From NCBI GenBank assembly GCA_905233165.1, contig CAJODL010000001.1, forward strand, positions 627,927 through 691,926: a stretch of 64,000 nucleotides of DNA, given 5' to 3'. The translations under genes and the position numbers were made by a program. Below, piece after piece: positions 28,479-37,479 of this stretch (positions are counted from its first letter, which is position 1; the number at the start of each line of letters is the position of its first letter). This DNA comes from an uncultured Prevotella sp. Its GTDB lineage: Bacteria > Bacteroidota > Bacteroidia > Bacteroidales > Bacteroidaceae. Below the pieces are notes generated by a model, which saw only the letters and a program-made list of their open reading frames with translations, searched no databases and was not told the origin of the DNA.

Positions 28479-28508
28479 CAAATATAGTGCTTTTTTCTCA
28501 AATACAAA
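28479..28508 (-). promoter_or_regulatory. Promoter of the Liv/kinase operon
   Basis: Minus-strand TTTG (28505-28508), 18 nt, TATATTTG (28479-28486), about 26 nt before livH. The region 28471-28536 aligns with 12191-12257 before the SEDS-PBP operon at roughly 58 of 67 positions, including identical 20-bp upstream blocks. Confidence 0.8.
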
Positions 28509-28609
28509 AGAAAAAACTGAGTTTTTTTACAAAATGTCGTAAAAACTTACCTATTTGTAGAGAAAAATAAGCCGAACGAAGGTTTCAATGAAGATATTTA
28601 GTTGATTAA

Positions 28610-29665
28610 TTAATTAATTTGATTTTTTGACTGATAAATGTTATTTATAGGCACAACATTCCCGTTGTATGCAGATAAACAGTCTTCTGTCGTAGGATGT
28701 TTAATCCACCAGTTAAGGTGGTTGTATATTGCTAACATCAAGTCATTGTGACTCTTATGAGGTGAATCGCAATAACCATCTAAACCATTGATTGAAAACA
28801 AACCTTGTACGTATATTGGTTGCATGCATTGACTGTTGTCATCATCAAAGGCATTCAACTTATATCCTGCATTTGTTATGGTATAGTTCGTTAAAATGTA
28901 CCGGTTATGGGTTCTTGAATATAAACCACTATCATGGGTATGATAGAAAACCTCAACGTCAATAGGATAGGGCCTGTCTAATTCGGATGTCATGTCATAG
29001 ACTTTATGTGCAGCATATGAAAGTGCTACACCTTTACCATCCTGTTGCTCTCCAATGATAATGCTTACTTTATATGGGCATTTTAACTTATGAGTTGGCA
29101 GCATTGCATCTAATATGCCATAGATATTGTCCAAAGAATTCCCCAATTCTTTTTCATTTGCAAATAGATAGCGATCAATCATTATCAGATGATTAGAGGG
29201 AATGTGGGCAGCGTCAATCCTTTCCAACATTGAATACCATGTATAATTGTCGTCTTTTTTATCTAAACTGAATTTTAAATCAGGATCCATCAGAACGGAA
29301 TAATCCATTTTCTTGATGGATTGGCATATCACACCATAATCTCGTTGGATTGCTTCTGCATCTTCTTCTGAAATATCCAAAAGAAAAATACCATTCTGAT
29401 ATTGGGTAACTGATTCGGGATGGTCAGATATAGAATCTATATACTTAGTAGCATACTTTATTTCTATACCATAGCTTTCTTCAAGAAGAAATAATGTGTC
29501 CTCTGTGGTAAGATATTTCTTTTCTTCCAGAGATGATATATATATATATTTAAGTTTGGTGAATATTTTAAACCAAACATCCTGATCTGCTTCATTCGTT
29601 GAGGAAGCCATGTTTTTAATTACGATGTCTTCCAATTTCTCCTGAGGAATAAAAACGTTGAGCAT
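28610..29665 (-). CDS. Unknown partner of the ABC-type ATPase
   Basis: 351 aa, soluble, no signal peptide. No family recognised with confidence. A stretch with HTHDSGLYSRTHNRYILTNY (about residues 245-265) has the H-x-R-x-x-x-T look of the PLD-like domain in MITD1-type proteins and some predicted bacterial nucleases, and an earlier IDRYLF lies in similar context; this is weak. It starts 2 nt after the ATPase gene, an arrangement typical of two-gene ATPase-effector pairs in phage defence. Confidence 0.6.
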   Translation of the reverse strand: MLNVFIPQEKLEDIVIKNMASSTNEADQDVWFKIFTKLKYIYISSLEEKKYLTTEDTLFLLEESYGIEIKYATKYIDSISDHPESVTQYQNGIFLLDISEEDAEAIQRDYGVICQSIKKMDYSVLMDPDLKFSLDKKDDNYTWYSMLERIDAAHIPSNHLIMIDRYLFANEKELGNSLDNIYGILDAMLPTHKLKCPYKVSIIIGEQQDGKGVALSYAAHKVYDMTSELDRPYPIDVEVFYHTHDSGLYSRTHNRYILTNYTITNAGYKLNAFDDDNSQCMQPIYVQGLFSINGLDGYCDSPHKSHNDLMLAIYNHLNWWIKHPTTEDCLSAYNGNVVPINNIYQSKNQIN

Positions 29666-29667
29666 AT

Positions 29668-30987
29668 TTATTTCCCCCTTTCATGTTTTATAATGGTCAT
29701 GTGCAGACGACCGGCCTCGTCAAAGAACCCGGAGTCGAATTTGTTCTGAAACCTACCGCTTGGTATGAATCCCATATCGTAAGGAAGGCGAGTGGTTGGG
29801 AAATAATAAACCTTGAAGGGATTCTTCTGTTCTAATTCTTCCTGGTCTTGGTACGACTGCTGTAAAACAATGTTCTGTACAGAGCGAATGATATATTCGG
29901 AATGTGTCTCAATAATGAAACGGAATCCGAAGTCGTTATACATGTCGGCAAAAAGGTCTGCCAAAAGGCTCTGTAACCGAGGATGAAGATTCTGTTCTGG
30001 TTCTTCAATAACTATTGTTGGAGTAGGTGTTGTAGGACCTTCATAACGACTGATGAAGGTTGCTAACTTTAGGAGGAGTATCATGATTTGAATGTATCCG
30101 AGTCCCAAGTCGGCAAGTTCCATCTCCCTGCCTGCCATATTCTTTATCTTTACATAATAGGCTACACCGGACTTGCAATCGATAGTGAACTCTGTTCCGA
30201 TTCCAAATTTCTCCATCCATTCAAGAACAAATTTGTGCTCCTTGTCATTCTCCAATATCTGTTCTTCAAAATAATCGTGGAGGACAGCTGCAATGTAGTC
30301 GTTTTTGTCTTCATAGGAGAAAACTACTTTCTGCATTGCTGCATGGGTATAGATATATTCGATAACATTGTTTCGCAATGTTTCTGCTACCTTTTGAGCA
30401 AGTGCTTTCAGGATATCCTCGTATTCGCTGCACTTTTCTGAAAAATCGACGATTTGATTGATGATATCATTTTCATTCATGATTACTGATGGTCTCTCCA
30501 TTGCCAGAGTAATGTTTGTTCCTTCATTACAAAGTGTGGCTTGAGAGTTCTTGTAATCAAATGTAACGGAAATGCCATCAGCATCTTGGATAGACAGAAG
30601 AATAATAGGGGAGAGGGTTTCGTAACTGTCATCCTTGTCGTTCTCATTTCCCTCAATAGTAATGCCAAAAGTGATTTGCTCAACAGTCAGGCAGAAGGAA
30701 ATCGTCTTGTCTTTCTTGTCTGCAGCATGATGGTTTAGAGCACGCCAAAATGTCCCGACATGCAAGTCGTGAATCTGGTTTGCATCAAAACGGAACTTTG
30801 GCGCATGTGAGGACGGGTCTTTCCATGAATTACGGATATGGCGGAGATTGTCAAAAGTGAGCAGCAATGCTTTGACAAGTGTTGATTTTCCGCAGTTGTT
30901 ACCTCCAACTAAAAATGTTATATCTCCGAGTGACAATGGTGGAAATTGCTCGAATCTTCTAAAATTTGAAAAGGATATTTCTTTCAT
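29668..30987 (-). CDS. OLD/SMC-like ABC-type ATPase (AAA_21, DUF3696-like C-terminus)
   Basis: 439 aa. Walker A GGNNCGKST near residue 30, an ABC-signature-like LADLGLGYIQI near 290, Walker B TIVIEEPEQNLHP near 330 and a switch His in ETHSEYII near 365. The C-terminal GRFQNKFDSGFFDEA matches the end of ATPases that carry DUF3696. There is no TOPRIM domain, unlike full OLD nucleases, so the effector must lie elsewhere, probably in the next gene. Such ATPases drive Septu-, PARIS- and retron-type defence, among other roles. Confidence 0.85.
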   Translation of the reverse strand: MKEISFSNFRRFEQFPPLSLGDITFLVGGNNCGKSTLVKALLLTFDNLRHIRNSWKDPSSHAPKFRFDANQIHDLHVGTFWRALNHHAADKKDKTISFCLTVEQITFGITIEGNENDKDDSYETLSPIILLSIQDADGISVTFDYKNSQATLCNEGTNITLAMERPSVIMNENDIINQIVDFSEKCSEYEDILKALAQKVAETLRNNVIEYIYTHAAMQKVVFSYEDKNDYIAAVLHDYFEEQILENDKEHKFVLEWMEKFGIGTEFTIDCKSGVAYYVKIKNMAGREMELADLGLGYIQIMILLLKLATFISRYEGPTTPTPTIVIEEPEQNLHPRLQSLLADLFADMYNDFGFRFIIETHSEYIIRSVQNIVLQQSYQDQEELEQKNPFKVYYFPTTRLPYDMGFIPSGRFQNKFDSGFFDEAGRLHMTIIKHERGK

Positions 30988-31004
30988 ATATTTGTTGAAT
31001 GAAT

Positions 31005-31979
31005 CTATTGTTGTTCAAAATAATATCCCCATCCTATTTGCAGTCTTTGGTAAATGTAAACGGCCTTGTATGTGATGTGGCGATAATATTCGATGATGTT
31101 ATGCTCATATTCTTTATCCTCCAGTTGTTTCGCTATCTGCCTACGATAGTCATACCATTTGTGGATGGCTTTCTGGTTGGGATCTAAATCAATATCAATA
31201 TCTCCTTCAAAAGGCAACCATCGTGCAGTATGGCCGTCCTCTGTAAAATATCCAATTTCTTCTTTTAGTAACTCGTTGCGTGTTTCTGCATATTTACTGT
31301 ATGTGTCGTTAAGAATCATGGGACCAGAAGAACCTGCGTCGGTATAGTTGTCATAAAACTCTTTAAAGACATCTTCCCATAGCACATAGTCTTTAAAATA
31401 GGAAGCTGCAAGTATGTCATGTTTATCGTAACGCAAAAGCGAATCTGCCATGTGGTAGGTCATTAAAAGTCTGAATTTAGAGGTTAATGCCATCACACCT
31501 GTAGCTTGATTGATTTCTGATTGAGGACCACCCAAATATTCCTCATATGAATCATCAACTTGTTTTGTAATTTTACAAATCTTGCTATAGTTTTTAAATC
31601 GTGGGGTATCTCCAAATGTATCAAGGTCATTACCATTTCCTTCCAAACTTATATTCTTGTTGTCCAACTGTTTTTCTATTTCTTGCTCTATGACTTGACT
31701 CCACATCCAGTCATATATAGCTTGATTTCCTCCTTCCAAATCTTCATGAGTAAAAAGTAAATGTTCCATAGCTTCGCATTCACTTTTGGATGCTAACACT
31801 TTAGGACTTATAGTGTCGAGACATACTTTTATCTGCTTCTTGAACTTGTTTATTGTATCTGCTGGTACTTCGTTGAAGGTGGCATAAGAAACAGCTTGTG
31901 GTGAGTCAGCCCCTGTTGTCTCGCGTTTACACCCCAAAATGATATACGACAATAACAATATGATAAGGGATACTCTCAT
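31005..31979 (-). CDS. Lipoprotein, first gene of the ATPase operon
   Basis: 324 aa with a lipobox (YIILGC, Cys near residue 17). The mature part is helical, rich in Trp and Tyr, with no family that I recognise. It is 17 nt before the OLD-like ATPase gene. A lipoprotein at the head of an ATPase-effector operon is odd, because the other two products are cytoplasmic. Confidence 0.7.
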   Translation of the reverse strand: MRVSLIILLLSYIILGCKRETTGADSPQAVSYATFNEVPADTINKFKKQIKVCLDTISPKVLASKSECEAMEHLLFTHEDLEGGNQAIYDWMWSQVIEQEIEKQLDNKNISLEGNGNDLDTFGDTPRFKNYSKICKITKQVDDSYEEYLGGPQSEINQATGVMALTSKFRLLMTYHMADSLLRYDKHDILAASYFKDYVLWEDVFKEFYDNYTDAGSSGPMILNDTYSKYAETRNELLKEEIGYFTEDGHTARWLPFEGDIDIDLDPNQKAIHKWYDYRRQIAKQLEDKEYEHNIIEYYRHITYKAVYIYQRLQIGWGYYFEQQ

Positions 31980-32014
31980 GATAGTTTAGGTTTGTTAGTG
32001 ATATAATTTGACTG

Positions 32015-32022
32015 CAAAAATA
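32015..32022 (-). promoter_or_regulatory. -7 box of the lipoprotein/ATPase operon
   Basis: Minus-strand TATTTTTG followed by CAGTC, about 36 nt before the lipoprotein ATG. The -33 element is less clear. Confidence 0.5.
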
Positions 32023-32109
32023 TGTATTTCTTTTTAATAATGGACTATTTATACATTTTTTAACATTGTTGTAGAGTTATAGTTGGTTATTATAATCAAA
32101 GAATAATGA

Positions 32110-33708
32110 TTAAAAACCAATACGTCTCTTCTCTCGTGGAACCTCTATTGGTTGGATGTCTGCAGGAGTAATGGCAAAGAATGATTTCATGTCCTTGTTT
32201 TTCTTACTTTTCATGCAGCGTTTTGCATGTGTGATATAGATATTCTCTAACAAATTAGCTACAAAGCGGGCATTACCCCAGTTGTTTGGATTACGAACAC
32301 GATATGCTTCTGTTAGCACGGCCTTGTATTTCAGCAGTCCGGATCGTGTGAAATGATATCCATACTCTGTCATACGACTGCTGGTAATCTTCATCAGTTC
32401 GTTGATGGAGAAGTCTTCAAACTCAAAGTGATTTGGAAAACGGGATGCTAAACCTGGATTGAGTTCCAAGAGTTTCAGCATTTGCTCTTTATAACCACAA
32501 AGAACAATGGCAATGTCTCGCTGCTGTTCGTTGGAGAGAATATCCATGAATAATGGCAATATAAGCTTGCCTGGGTCATTCGGGTGGTTAGAATTGAGTA
32601 GATATGCTTCGTCTATCATAAGAACCCCTCCCTTTGCTTTCTTCATTGCCTGCTGGATGGCAGCTTCTTCATCACCCCAATTGGGGCCTACGAAAGTGCC
32701 ACGATTGCATACTACGACATGACCCTTACTTAATACTCCGGCTTCTTTCAGCAAACCACCATATATTTTACATACTGTTGTCTTTCCTGTGCCGGGACGT
32801 CCAAAGAAGATAGCATGTAATGAAATCTGGTGCTGCTTCCAGTCAGGGTAGAAATGGTGCATCTTCTTGTTGTAACGAGTCAGCTGTATGAGGTCGTTAA
32901 TCTGGGATTTAATACGCTGGCAACCTATCATTTTCTCCAATTCTTCTTGTGGATGTGGTATTGGGGGGAGAATCTCAGCGCATAATGGCCTTTTACGATG
33001 ACTTCCTGCAAAGAGAAAGTCGTCTCCTTCGACATCCTCATCATCTTCATCATTACATCGGAAAGTCTCAGGAGTATCTTTGTCATTCAGACCGTATTCC
33101 ATCTCATCATAGTCGGCATCAATGTCATCAAAGGCGAAAGGGTCATATTTAACATCGCCAATTACGTCGCACCATAGCTTGAAGGCCTTGACTTGCGGGA
33201 GAGCTAATGATTCGTGATAACTGGTGGAATAATAGACATAGGGCATGGGGGCTTTCTTGAAGTTATGATAGACTGTGATTCCCATATCATCCCAAATACC
33301 CCCCATATCCTCATAATTAATAAAGTAGGAATTTGAGATTAAAACGCCCCAAATGTTATTTAATTCAATCTTGGCTTCACACATGGCATCCTTATAGTTG
33401 CGGATAAAGTCATTCAATATCCAGGCAGGGCTGACACGATGTTTGTCTTGAGAAAAATAGAGTGGTTTTTGACCTAAATACATTTCTTCATCGGCCAATT
33501 CCTCAGTACAATATGGCTGCCAATCGAGCATTAGTATTACGACTTCATCTTCAGTTATAAAGGCATATAAGGGATTCTCCTTCGTGGTTTTATAAAAATT
33601 TGAAAGATTAACACCTTCTATGCCGTCAAATTTACCGACCTCACCAATAAACTGCAGAATGTTTCTTTCGCTTTCTTCTTTGAATTTCTTGATTAACTGT
33701 AATGACAT
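32110..33708 (-). CDS. CbbX/SpoVK-type AAA ATPase with N-terminal domain
   Basis: About 532 aa from the Met at 33708 (MSLQLIKKF); the track start at 33783 lies upstream of the -7 box and is rejected. The N-terminal 260 residues are an acidic domain of unknown fold. The AAA domain of the CbxX/CfxQ family has Walker A GRPGTGKTT (near 304), the pore-loop stretch NRGTFVGPNWGDEE, Walker B GGVLMIDEAYLL and the family's arginine-finger region NPGLASRFPNHFEF. CbbX-type proteins remodel protein complexes. A WYL regulator is divergently transcribed and a second, larger CbbX-type gene follows it. Confidence 0.85.
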   Translation of the reverse strand: MSLQLIKKFKEESERNILQFIGEVGKFDGIEGVNLSNFYKTTKENPLYAFITEDEVVILMLDWQPYCTEELADEEMYLGQKPLYFSQDKHRVSPAWILNDFIRNYKDAMCEAKIELNNIWGVLISNSYFINYEDMGGIWDDMGITVYHNFKKAPMPYVYYSTSYHESLALPQVKAFKLWCDVIGDVKYDPFAFDDIDADYDEMEYGLNDKDTPETFRCNDEDDEDVEGDDFLFAGSHRKRPLCAEILPPIPHPQEELEKMIGCQRIKSQINDLIQLTRYNKKMHHFYPDWKQHQISLHAIFFGRPGTGKTTVCKIYGGLLKEAGVLSKGHVVVCNRGTFVGPNWGDEEAAIQQAMKKAKGGVLMIDEAYLLNSNHPNDPGKLILPLFMDILSNEQQRDIAIVLCGYKEQMLKLLELNPGLASRFPNHFEFEDFSINELMKITSSRMTEYGYHFTRSGLLKYKAVLTEAYRVRNPNNWGNARFVANLLENIYITHAKRCMKSKKNKDMKSFFAITPADIQPIEVPREKRRIGF

Positions 33709-33738
33709 AATTCCTGAATTAAAAGTTTGACTGAGGTG

Positions 33739-33746
33739 CAAAATTA
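33739..33746 (-). promoter_or_regulatory. -7 box of the CbbX-type gene
   Basis: Minus-strand TAATTTTG followed by CACC, about 30 nt before the ATG at 33708. TTG lies about 16 nt further upstream. Confidence 0.6.
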
Positions 33747-33824
33747 TGATGTTTTTATGATACAAAAAAGTTTTTTTATCCAAATTATTGGGACATTATT
33801 GCATCTTTTGTCACGTCAAAAGTG

Positions 33825-33853
33825 TTTGATATCATTTTTTTTTCGTAAGTTTG
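33825..33853 (+). promoter_or_regulatory. Promoter of the WYL regulator
   Basis: TTTG (33825-33828), 17 nt, TAAGTTTG (33846-33853), about 32 nt before the ATG at 33886. Confidence 0.65.
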
Positions 33854-33885
33854 CAGCAGATTTATTAATCTCTACCTTATTGTAT

Positions 33886-34851
33886 ATGGATCTGTTATAT
33901 AAAATATGTGATGAGTTGGCTTCAACTGAGAAGTATGTAACCCTTAGAGATGTTATGGAGAAATTCTATGGTACATCTCTTAGTAAGTTAGATGGCGACA
34001 AGGAGTATGGTAGGCTAAAAAAACAGCTGAACAGAAATGAATATGCAGTAGAATATAGGAACGGGCATGATTTTCGTGATGGCTTTAGATATAAAAAAGG
34101 TTTTGAGTTTTATTTTCAGAAAAAGGAAGAGAAAAATGAACTTCTGAAAAAAGATGGAGACGAGCGAATGTTGTTTTTGACAGGTGGCCTCCAGATGCTA
34201 TTTGATGGAAAATCGTCAAATGAGCATCTTGTAGAACTTGAGTGTGTCTCCGAACTTCAGAATCTTAGTTTGGTAAAGGTCTTGGTAAAATATCTTGGAA
34301 AGTGGGTGATATCATTCAACTACGTACAGGGCTACCATAATTTGATGAAGAAAACGGTTCATCCTCACATACTGAAAGAATATAACTCAAGATGGTTCTT
34401 GTTTGGCTATGTTCAGCAAGAGGATGAAACGTGGGAAATTGTCAATTTCGCTTTGGATAGAATAGTTTATAATGGTTCATCCAATGACATTAAGGTTCAT
34501 ACAGATATTCCGCTGAAGAGCGTTCCAAAAAACTTTTATTCCGATTATTTTAGAGATATAGTTGGTGTAACGAAATATGATGGGGTAGGGGTTGAGCAAA
34601 TAACAATCAGAACAACAGACTTTAAAGTACATCATCTGTTGCGTACAAAACCTATCCATTCTTCCCAAATAGAAACGATGTCTTTTGATGAAGAAAACGG
34701 TTATGGTGAGTTTACTATAAGTGTTGTTCCAAATATTGAACTTCAAGCCCGCTTGCTAAGCTATGGAGCAGGATTATACGTAAAGGAAGATACCACATTC
34801 CGTCAACGGATGCAGAATACCATAGCCAAGTTGTCAGAACTATATAAGTGA
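33886..34851 (+). CDS. WYL-domain regulator
   Basis: 321 aa from the ATG at 33886; the track start at 33727 is upstream of the promoter and is rejected. An N-terminal helical region with MEKFYGTSLSKLDGDKEYGRLKKQL may bind DNA. A WYL-like domain follows (about 145-240), with YNSRWFLFGYVQQEDETWEIVNFALDRI, and a C-terminal region typical of WYL proteins. WYL domains sense ligands, often nucleic acids or nucleotides, and regulate defence operons. Its divergent position beside two CbbX-type AAA genes makes it their likely regulator. Confidence 0.8.
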   Translation: MDLLYKICDELASTEKYVTLRDVMEKFYGTSLSKLDGDKEYGRLKKQLNRNEYAVEYRNGHDFRDGFRYKKGFEFYFQKKEEKNELLKKDGDERMLFLTGGLQMLFDGKSSNEHLVELECVSELQNLSLVKVLVKYLGKWVISFNYVQGYHNLMKKTVHPHILKEYNSRWFLFGYVQQEDETWEIVNFALDRIVYNGSSNDIKVHTDIPLKSVPKNFYSDYFRDIVGVTKYDGVGVEQITIRTTDFKVHHLLRTKPIHSSQIETMSFDEENGYGEFTISVVPNIELQARLLSYGAGLYVKEDTTFRQRMQNTIAKLSELYK

Positions 34852-34855
34852 GAAA

Positions 34856-37327
34856 TCAAATATATCCGATTCTTCCACTGTTTCTGTTGTCCCATTTGAA
34901 ATGAGAAACATCTTGAAGTGTTACAAGAGGCTCTTCTTCTGGATTAACAAGCCTGTATTGTGTAATTTGTGCAATGGTCTGGGCTAAATGGAACATGGTC
35001 CTTGCATTTACCGGAGTCTCTTTTGTTTCATTACTCTTTATATTCTCAATATATTGATGTATTTTTGTTTTCGCATCGGAGGCGGCTTCAAGGTGGTATT
35101 CTGAATGGAGAAGAGAAAAGAGAATCTCTGTGAGTTCTGCAATAGAGAAATCATCGAAGACAATGGAATTATCGTATACTGCAATGCCGTTGTCTGCAAG
35201 ATTCTGAGCTATCATGTCCTCTGAGGCTTTTACCTGTGCGAAAACCAATGCTGTGGTCTGATGATATTCGCGAAGTTTATTGAATATCCACATTCGCAGG
35301 TGGTCCATGTTTACGTTCTTTACGTTTGGTGCATCCATGTCAAGGAATAGCAAGCCGTCTTTTGCCTCCTTGATGACTCTCTTTAAAACCTGATAGCTGT
35401 CACTGCCGGTCAGTTCGTCTGCATTAACGCATATTGTCTGACCACGTTTCAGGATGCCAAGCCCTTGGAGTATTTTTCCAAGAATCTCTGCCACAGTACT
35501 CTTGCCTGTGCCCGTCTTGCCGATGAAGTTCCAACAAAGACTTTGGGGCGTAACCTTCAAACTGTTATGTTGATGGGCAAAACGGGAAATTGCTACATAG
35601 TCGTTCACGGCCTTTTTAGCGTTCTCCAAACCTGTCAAAAGGTTTAGTCTTTCCAATGATTCTGACAGAATGGTTTCATCTAGTTTGTTCAGTTGGAAAT
35701 CTTTGGATTTTACATCTGGTACATCACACTCCTCGATGGTTGTCATCTCTTCCAAGGTTATCTGGTCTGCTGGCTTGGTTAGCAGCCGTTGACAGAGCGA
35801 TGGGATAATATTTGTCGTTATCAGTCGGGTGATAAAACGGCCATTACCGAAATGTTCGTCTTTATGGTCATATTCGTTGATGACATATTTCGCAAGTTTG
35901 CGTTCTGCTTCCTGGGTCATGGTGTAATGCTCCTTTTCGAGCACCTTCTTGCCAATCTGCATCAGCTGTTCCGGTGTATAATCCTCGAATTGCAGGATGT
36001 ATGAAAAACGGCTTTTCAAACCAGGATTGGACTCAAGCATACGGTTCATCTCTCCTGTATATCCTGCTAAGATGACAATCATATCGGTATCCTCAGTGCC
36101 AAGATATGTCAATAATGTTTCTATGACTCTCATGCCGAAATCTCTTTTGTCTTCCCGATCTTCAGTGAACAGGTTATATGCTTCATCAATAAATAAGACA
36201 CCACCACTTGCTTTCTTGATAGCTTTTGTGGCATTTCGTTCAGTTACGCCAATATATTCACCAACCAATTTTGAACGATCTGTAGCTACAACATGTCCTG
36301 ATGACAGAACACCAATGCTATGATAAATCTCACCTATATATTTTGCAACAGTTGTCTTTCCCGTTCCGGGATTACCTGTAAACACCATGTGCATAGGAGG
36401 CATCTTATTGTGTAAGCCCTTTGCGGCTCTTAAGGCGTTGAGTTTTACAAGAGCTGTATGGTTGAGAATTTGTTTCTTAATATCATCTAAACCGATTAGA
36501 GATTTCAGCTTGTTTATTGATTCGTCTGTATCAGTGTGACTAATAGGAGGCAAATCTTCCGGCATAATCGTACATAGGTCTGTATTCTCGGGTGATAAAT
36601 CCTGTTTCATCACCCTTTCAGAGAGTCGCGGAAGTATCTCTCTGTCAAAAACATCGCGGAGGAAAGAGGCGTTCCTAAAATTAGAACCTCGTAACTTGTA
36701 AACATGATTTAGATAATCCACCAAAGCAGTGTCAGTAGAAGTGTCAAAGAGATAGTTCCTGCTATTAGCATAATCTATCATATATTTGAACAAAGCGTCA
36801 GGCGTCAGGTCATGAAAATGGAATATATATGTAAACCATTCCCTCGCTTTTTCATGGTCTTTTACGAGTTCAATTATTTGATTATTATCTCCGCATAGAA
36901 TGACCACACTATTATTTAAGGTTGACATTTTGGTACAGAGTTCTTCCATGCCAGTCTTAATGTTCGTATTCCCCTTTTGATTCAGTTGCTCCGCATTATC
37001 TATACATATCAAAGTGTTGTTTTTACATGCCTCGCTCATTGAACTGGAAAAAGCCTCATTGTAGTCATACATAGTAGCCGCATCGTGATAGGAAAAATCG
37101 GAAATACGATAAAGACTACTCATACGCTCCTGAATCTCTTTGATGGCTTCATTGATGCCGACTCCTTCGTTGCCAATCAACACATAATGATGATTGGGAG
37201 GGCATGTCTGTTCAATAGATTCGGATTCCAGTTCACAACGTTGTCTGGCTTCTTTAAATTTGATGGCATTATCTAAGACTTTTAGGTGCTCCTTAAATTC
37301 TATGGGTGCATAATCTAATATATTCAT
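34856..37327 (-). CDS. Three-AAA CbbX-type ATPase
   Basis: 823 aa with three AAA modules. The first (about 40-240) has a degenerate Walker A (GNEGVGINEA, no Lys-Thr) and IDNAEQL in place of a Walker B Asp-Glu. The second (about 285-530) is a complete CbxX/CfxQ AAA with GNPGTGKTT, VGEYIGVTE pore loop and GGVLFIDEAYNL. The third (about 560-800) keeps GKTGTGKST but has LLFLDMDAPN, so hydrolysis may be impaired. One active and two regulatory or binding modules are suggested. It ends 4 nt from the convergent WYL gene and has its own promoter. Confidence 0.85.
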   Translation of the reverse strand: MNILDYAPIEFKEHLKVLDNAIKFKEARQRCELESESIEQTCPPNHHYVLIGNEGVGINEAIKEIQERMSSLYRISDFSYHDAATMYDYNEAFSSSMSEACKNNTLICIDNAEQLNQKGNTNIKTGMEELCTKMSTLNNSVVILCGDNNQIIELVKDHEKAREWFTYIFHFHDLTPDALFKYMIDYANSRNYLFDTSTDTALVDYLNHVYKLRGSNFRNASFLRDVFDREILPRLSERVMKQDLSPENTDLCTIMPEDLPPISHTDTDESINKLKSLIGLDDIKKQILNHTALVKLNALRAAKGLHNKMPPMHMVFTGNPGTGKTTVAKYIGEIYHSIGVLSSGHVVATDRSKLVGEYIGVTERNATKAIKKASGGVLFIDEAYNLFTEDREDKRDFGMRVIETLLTYLGTEDTDMIVILAGYTGEMNRMLESNPGLKSRFSYILQFEDYTPEQLMQIGKKVLEKEHYTMTQEAERKLAKYVINEYDHKDEHFGNGRFITRLITTNIIPSLCQRLLTKPADQITLEEMTTIEECDVPDVKSKDFQLNKLDETILSESLERLNLLTGLENAKKAVNDYVAISRFAHQHNSLKVTPQSLCWNFIGKTGTGKSTVAEILGKILQGLGILKRGQTICVNADELTGSDSYQVLKRVIKEAKDGLLFLDMDAPNVKNVNMDHLRMWIFNKLREYHQTTALVFAQVKASEDMIAQNLADNGIAVYDNSIVFDDFSIAELTEILFSLLHSEYHLEAASDAKTKIHQYIENIKSNETKETPVNARTMFHLAQTIAQITQYRLVNPEEEPLVTLQDVSHFKWDNRNSGRIGYI

Positions 37328-37374
37328 AACACTCTCTGTTGTTTTTATAATTGGTGATTGCAGATATATTGCTG

Positions 37375-37382
37375 CAAAGGTA
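37375..37382 (-). promoter_or_regulatory. -7 box of the three-AAA gene
   Basis: Minus-strand TACCTTTG followed by CAGC, about 48 nt before the ATG at 37327. Confidence 0.6.
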
Positions 37383-37459
37383 TAAATTATAATTGAATAT
37401 ACAATGAAAAAAATCGGTATAATATTAAATTTATCTCAATAAAAATTCATTTTATAAAA

Positions 37460-37475
37460 TATTTTTGTATTTTTG
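37460..37475 (+). promoter_or_regulatory. Two overlapping -7 boxes for the Sel1-repeat gene
   Basis: TATTTTTG occurs twice in tandem (37460-37467 and 37468-37475), just 5-12 nt before the ATG at 37480. Transcription from either would give a leaderless or nearly leaderless mRNA. Confidence 0.5.
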
Positions 37476-37479
37476 CGGC

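Noticed and set aside
33727-33885. N-terminal extension of the WYL regulator
   Set aside because: It covers the promoter boxes, and the segment is hydrophobic low-complexity unlike the rest.
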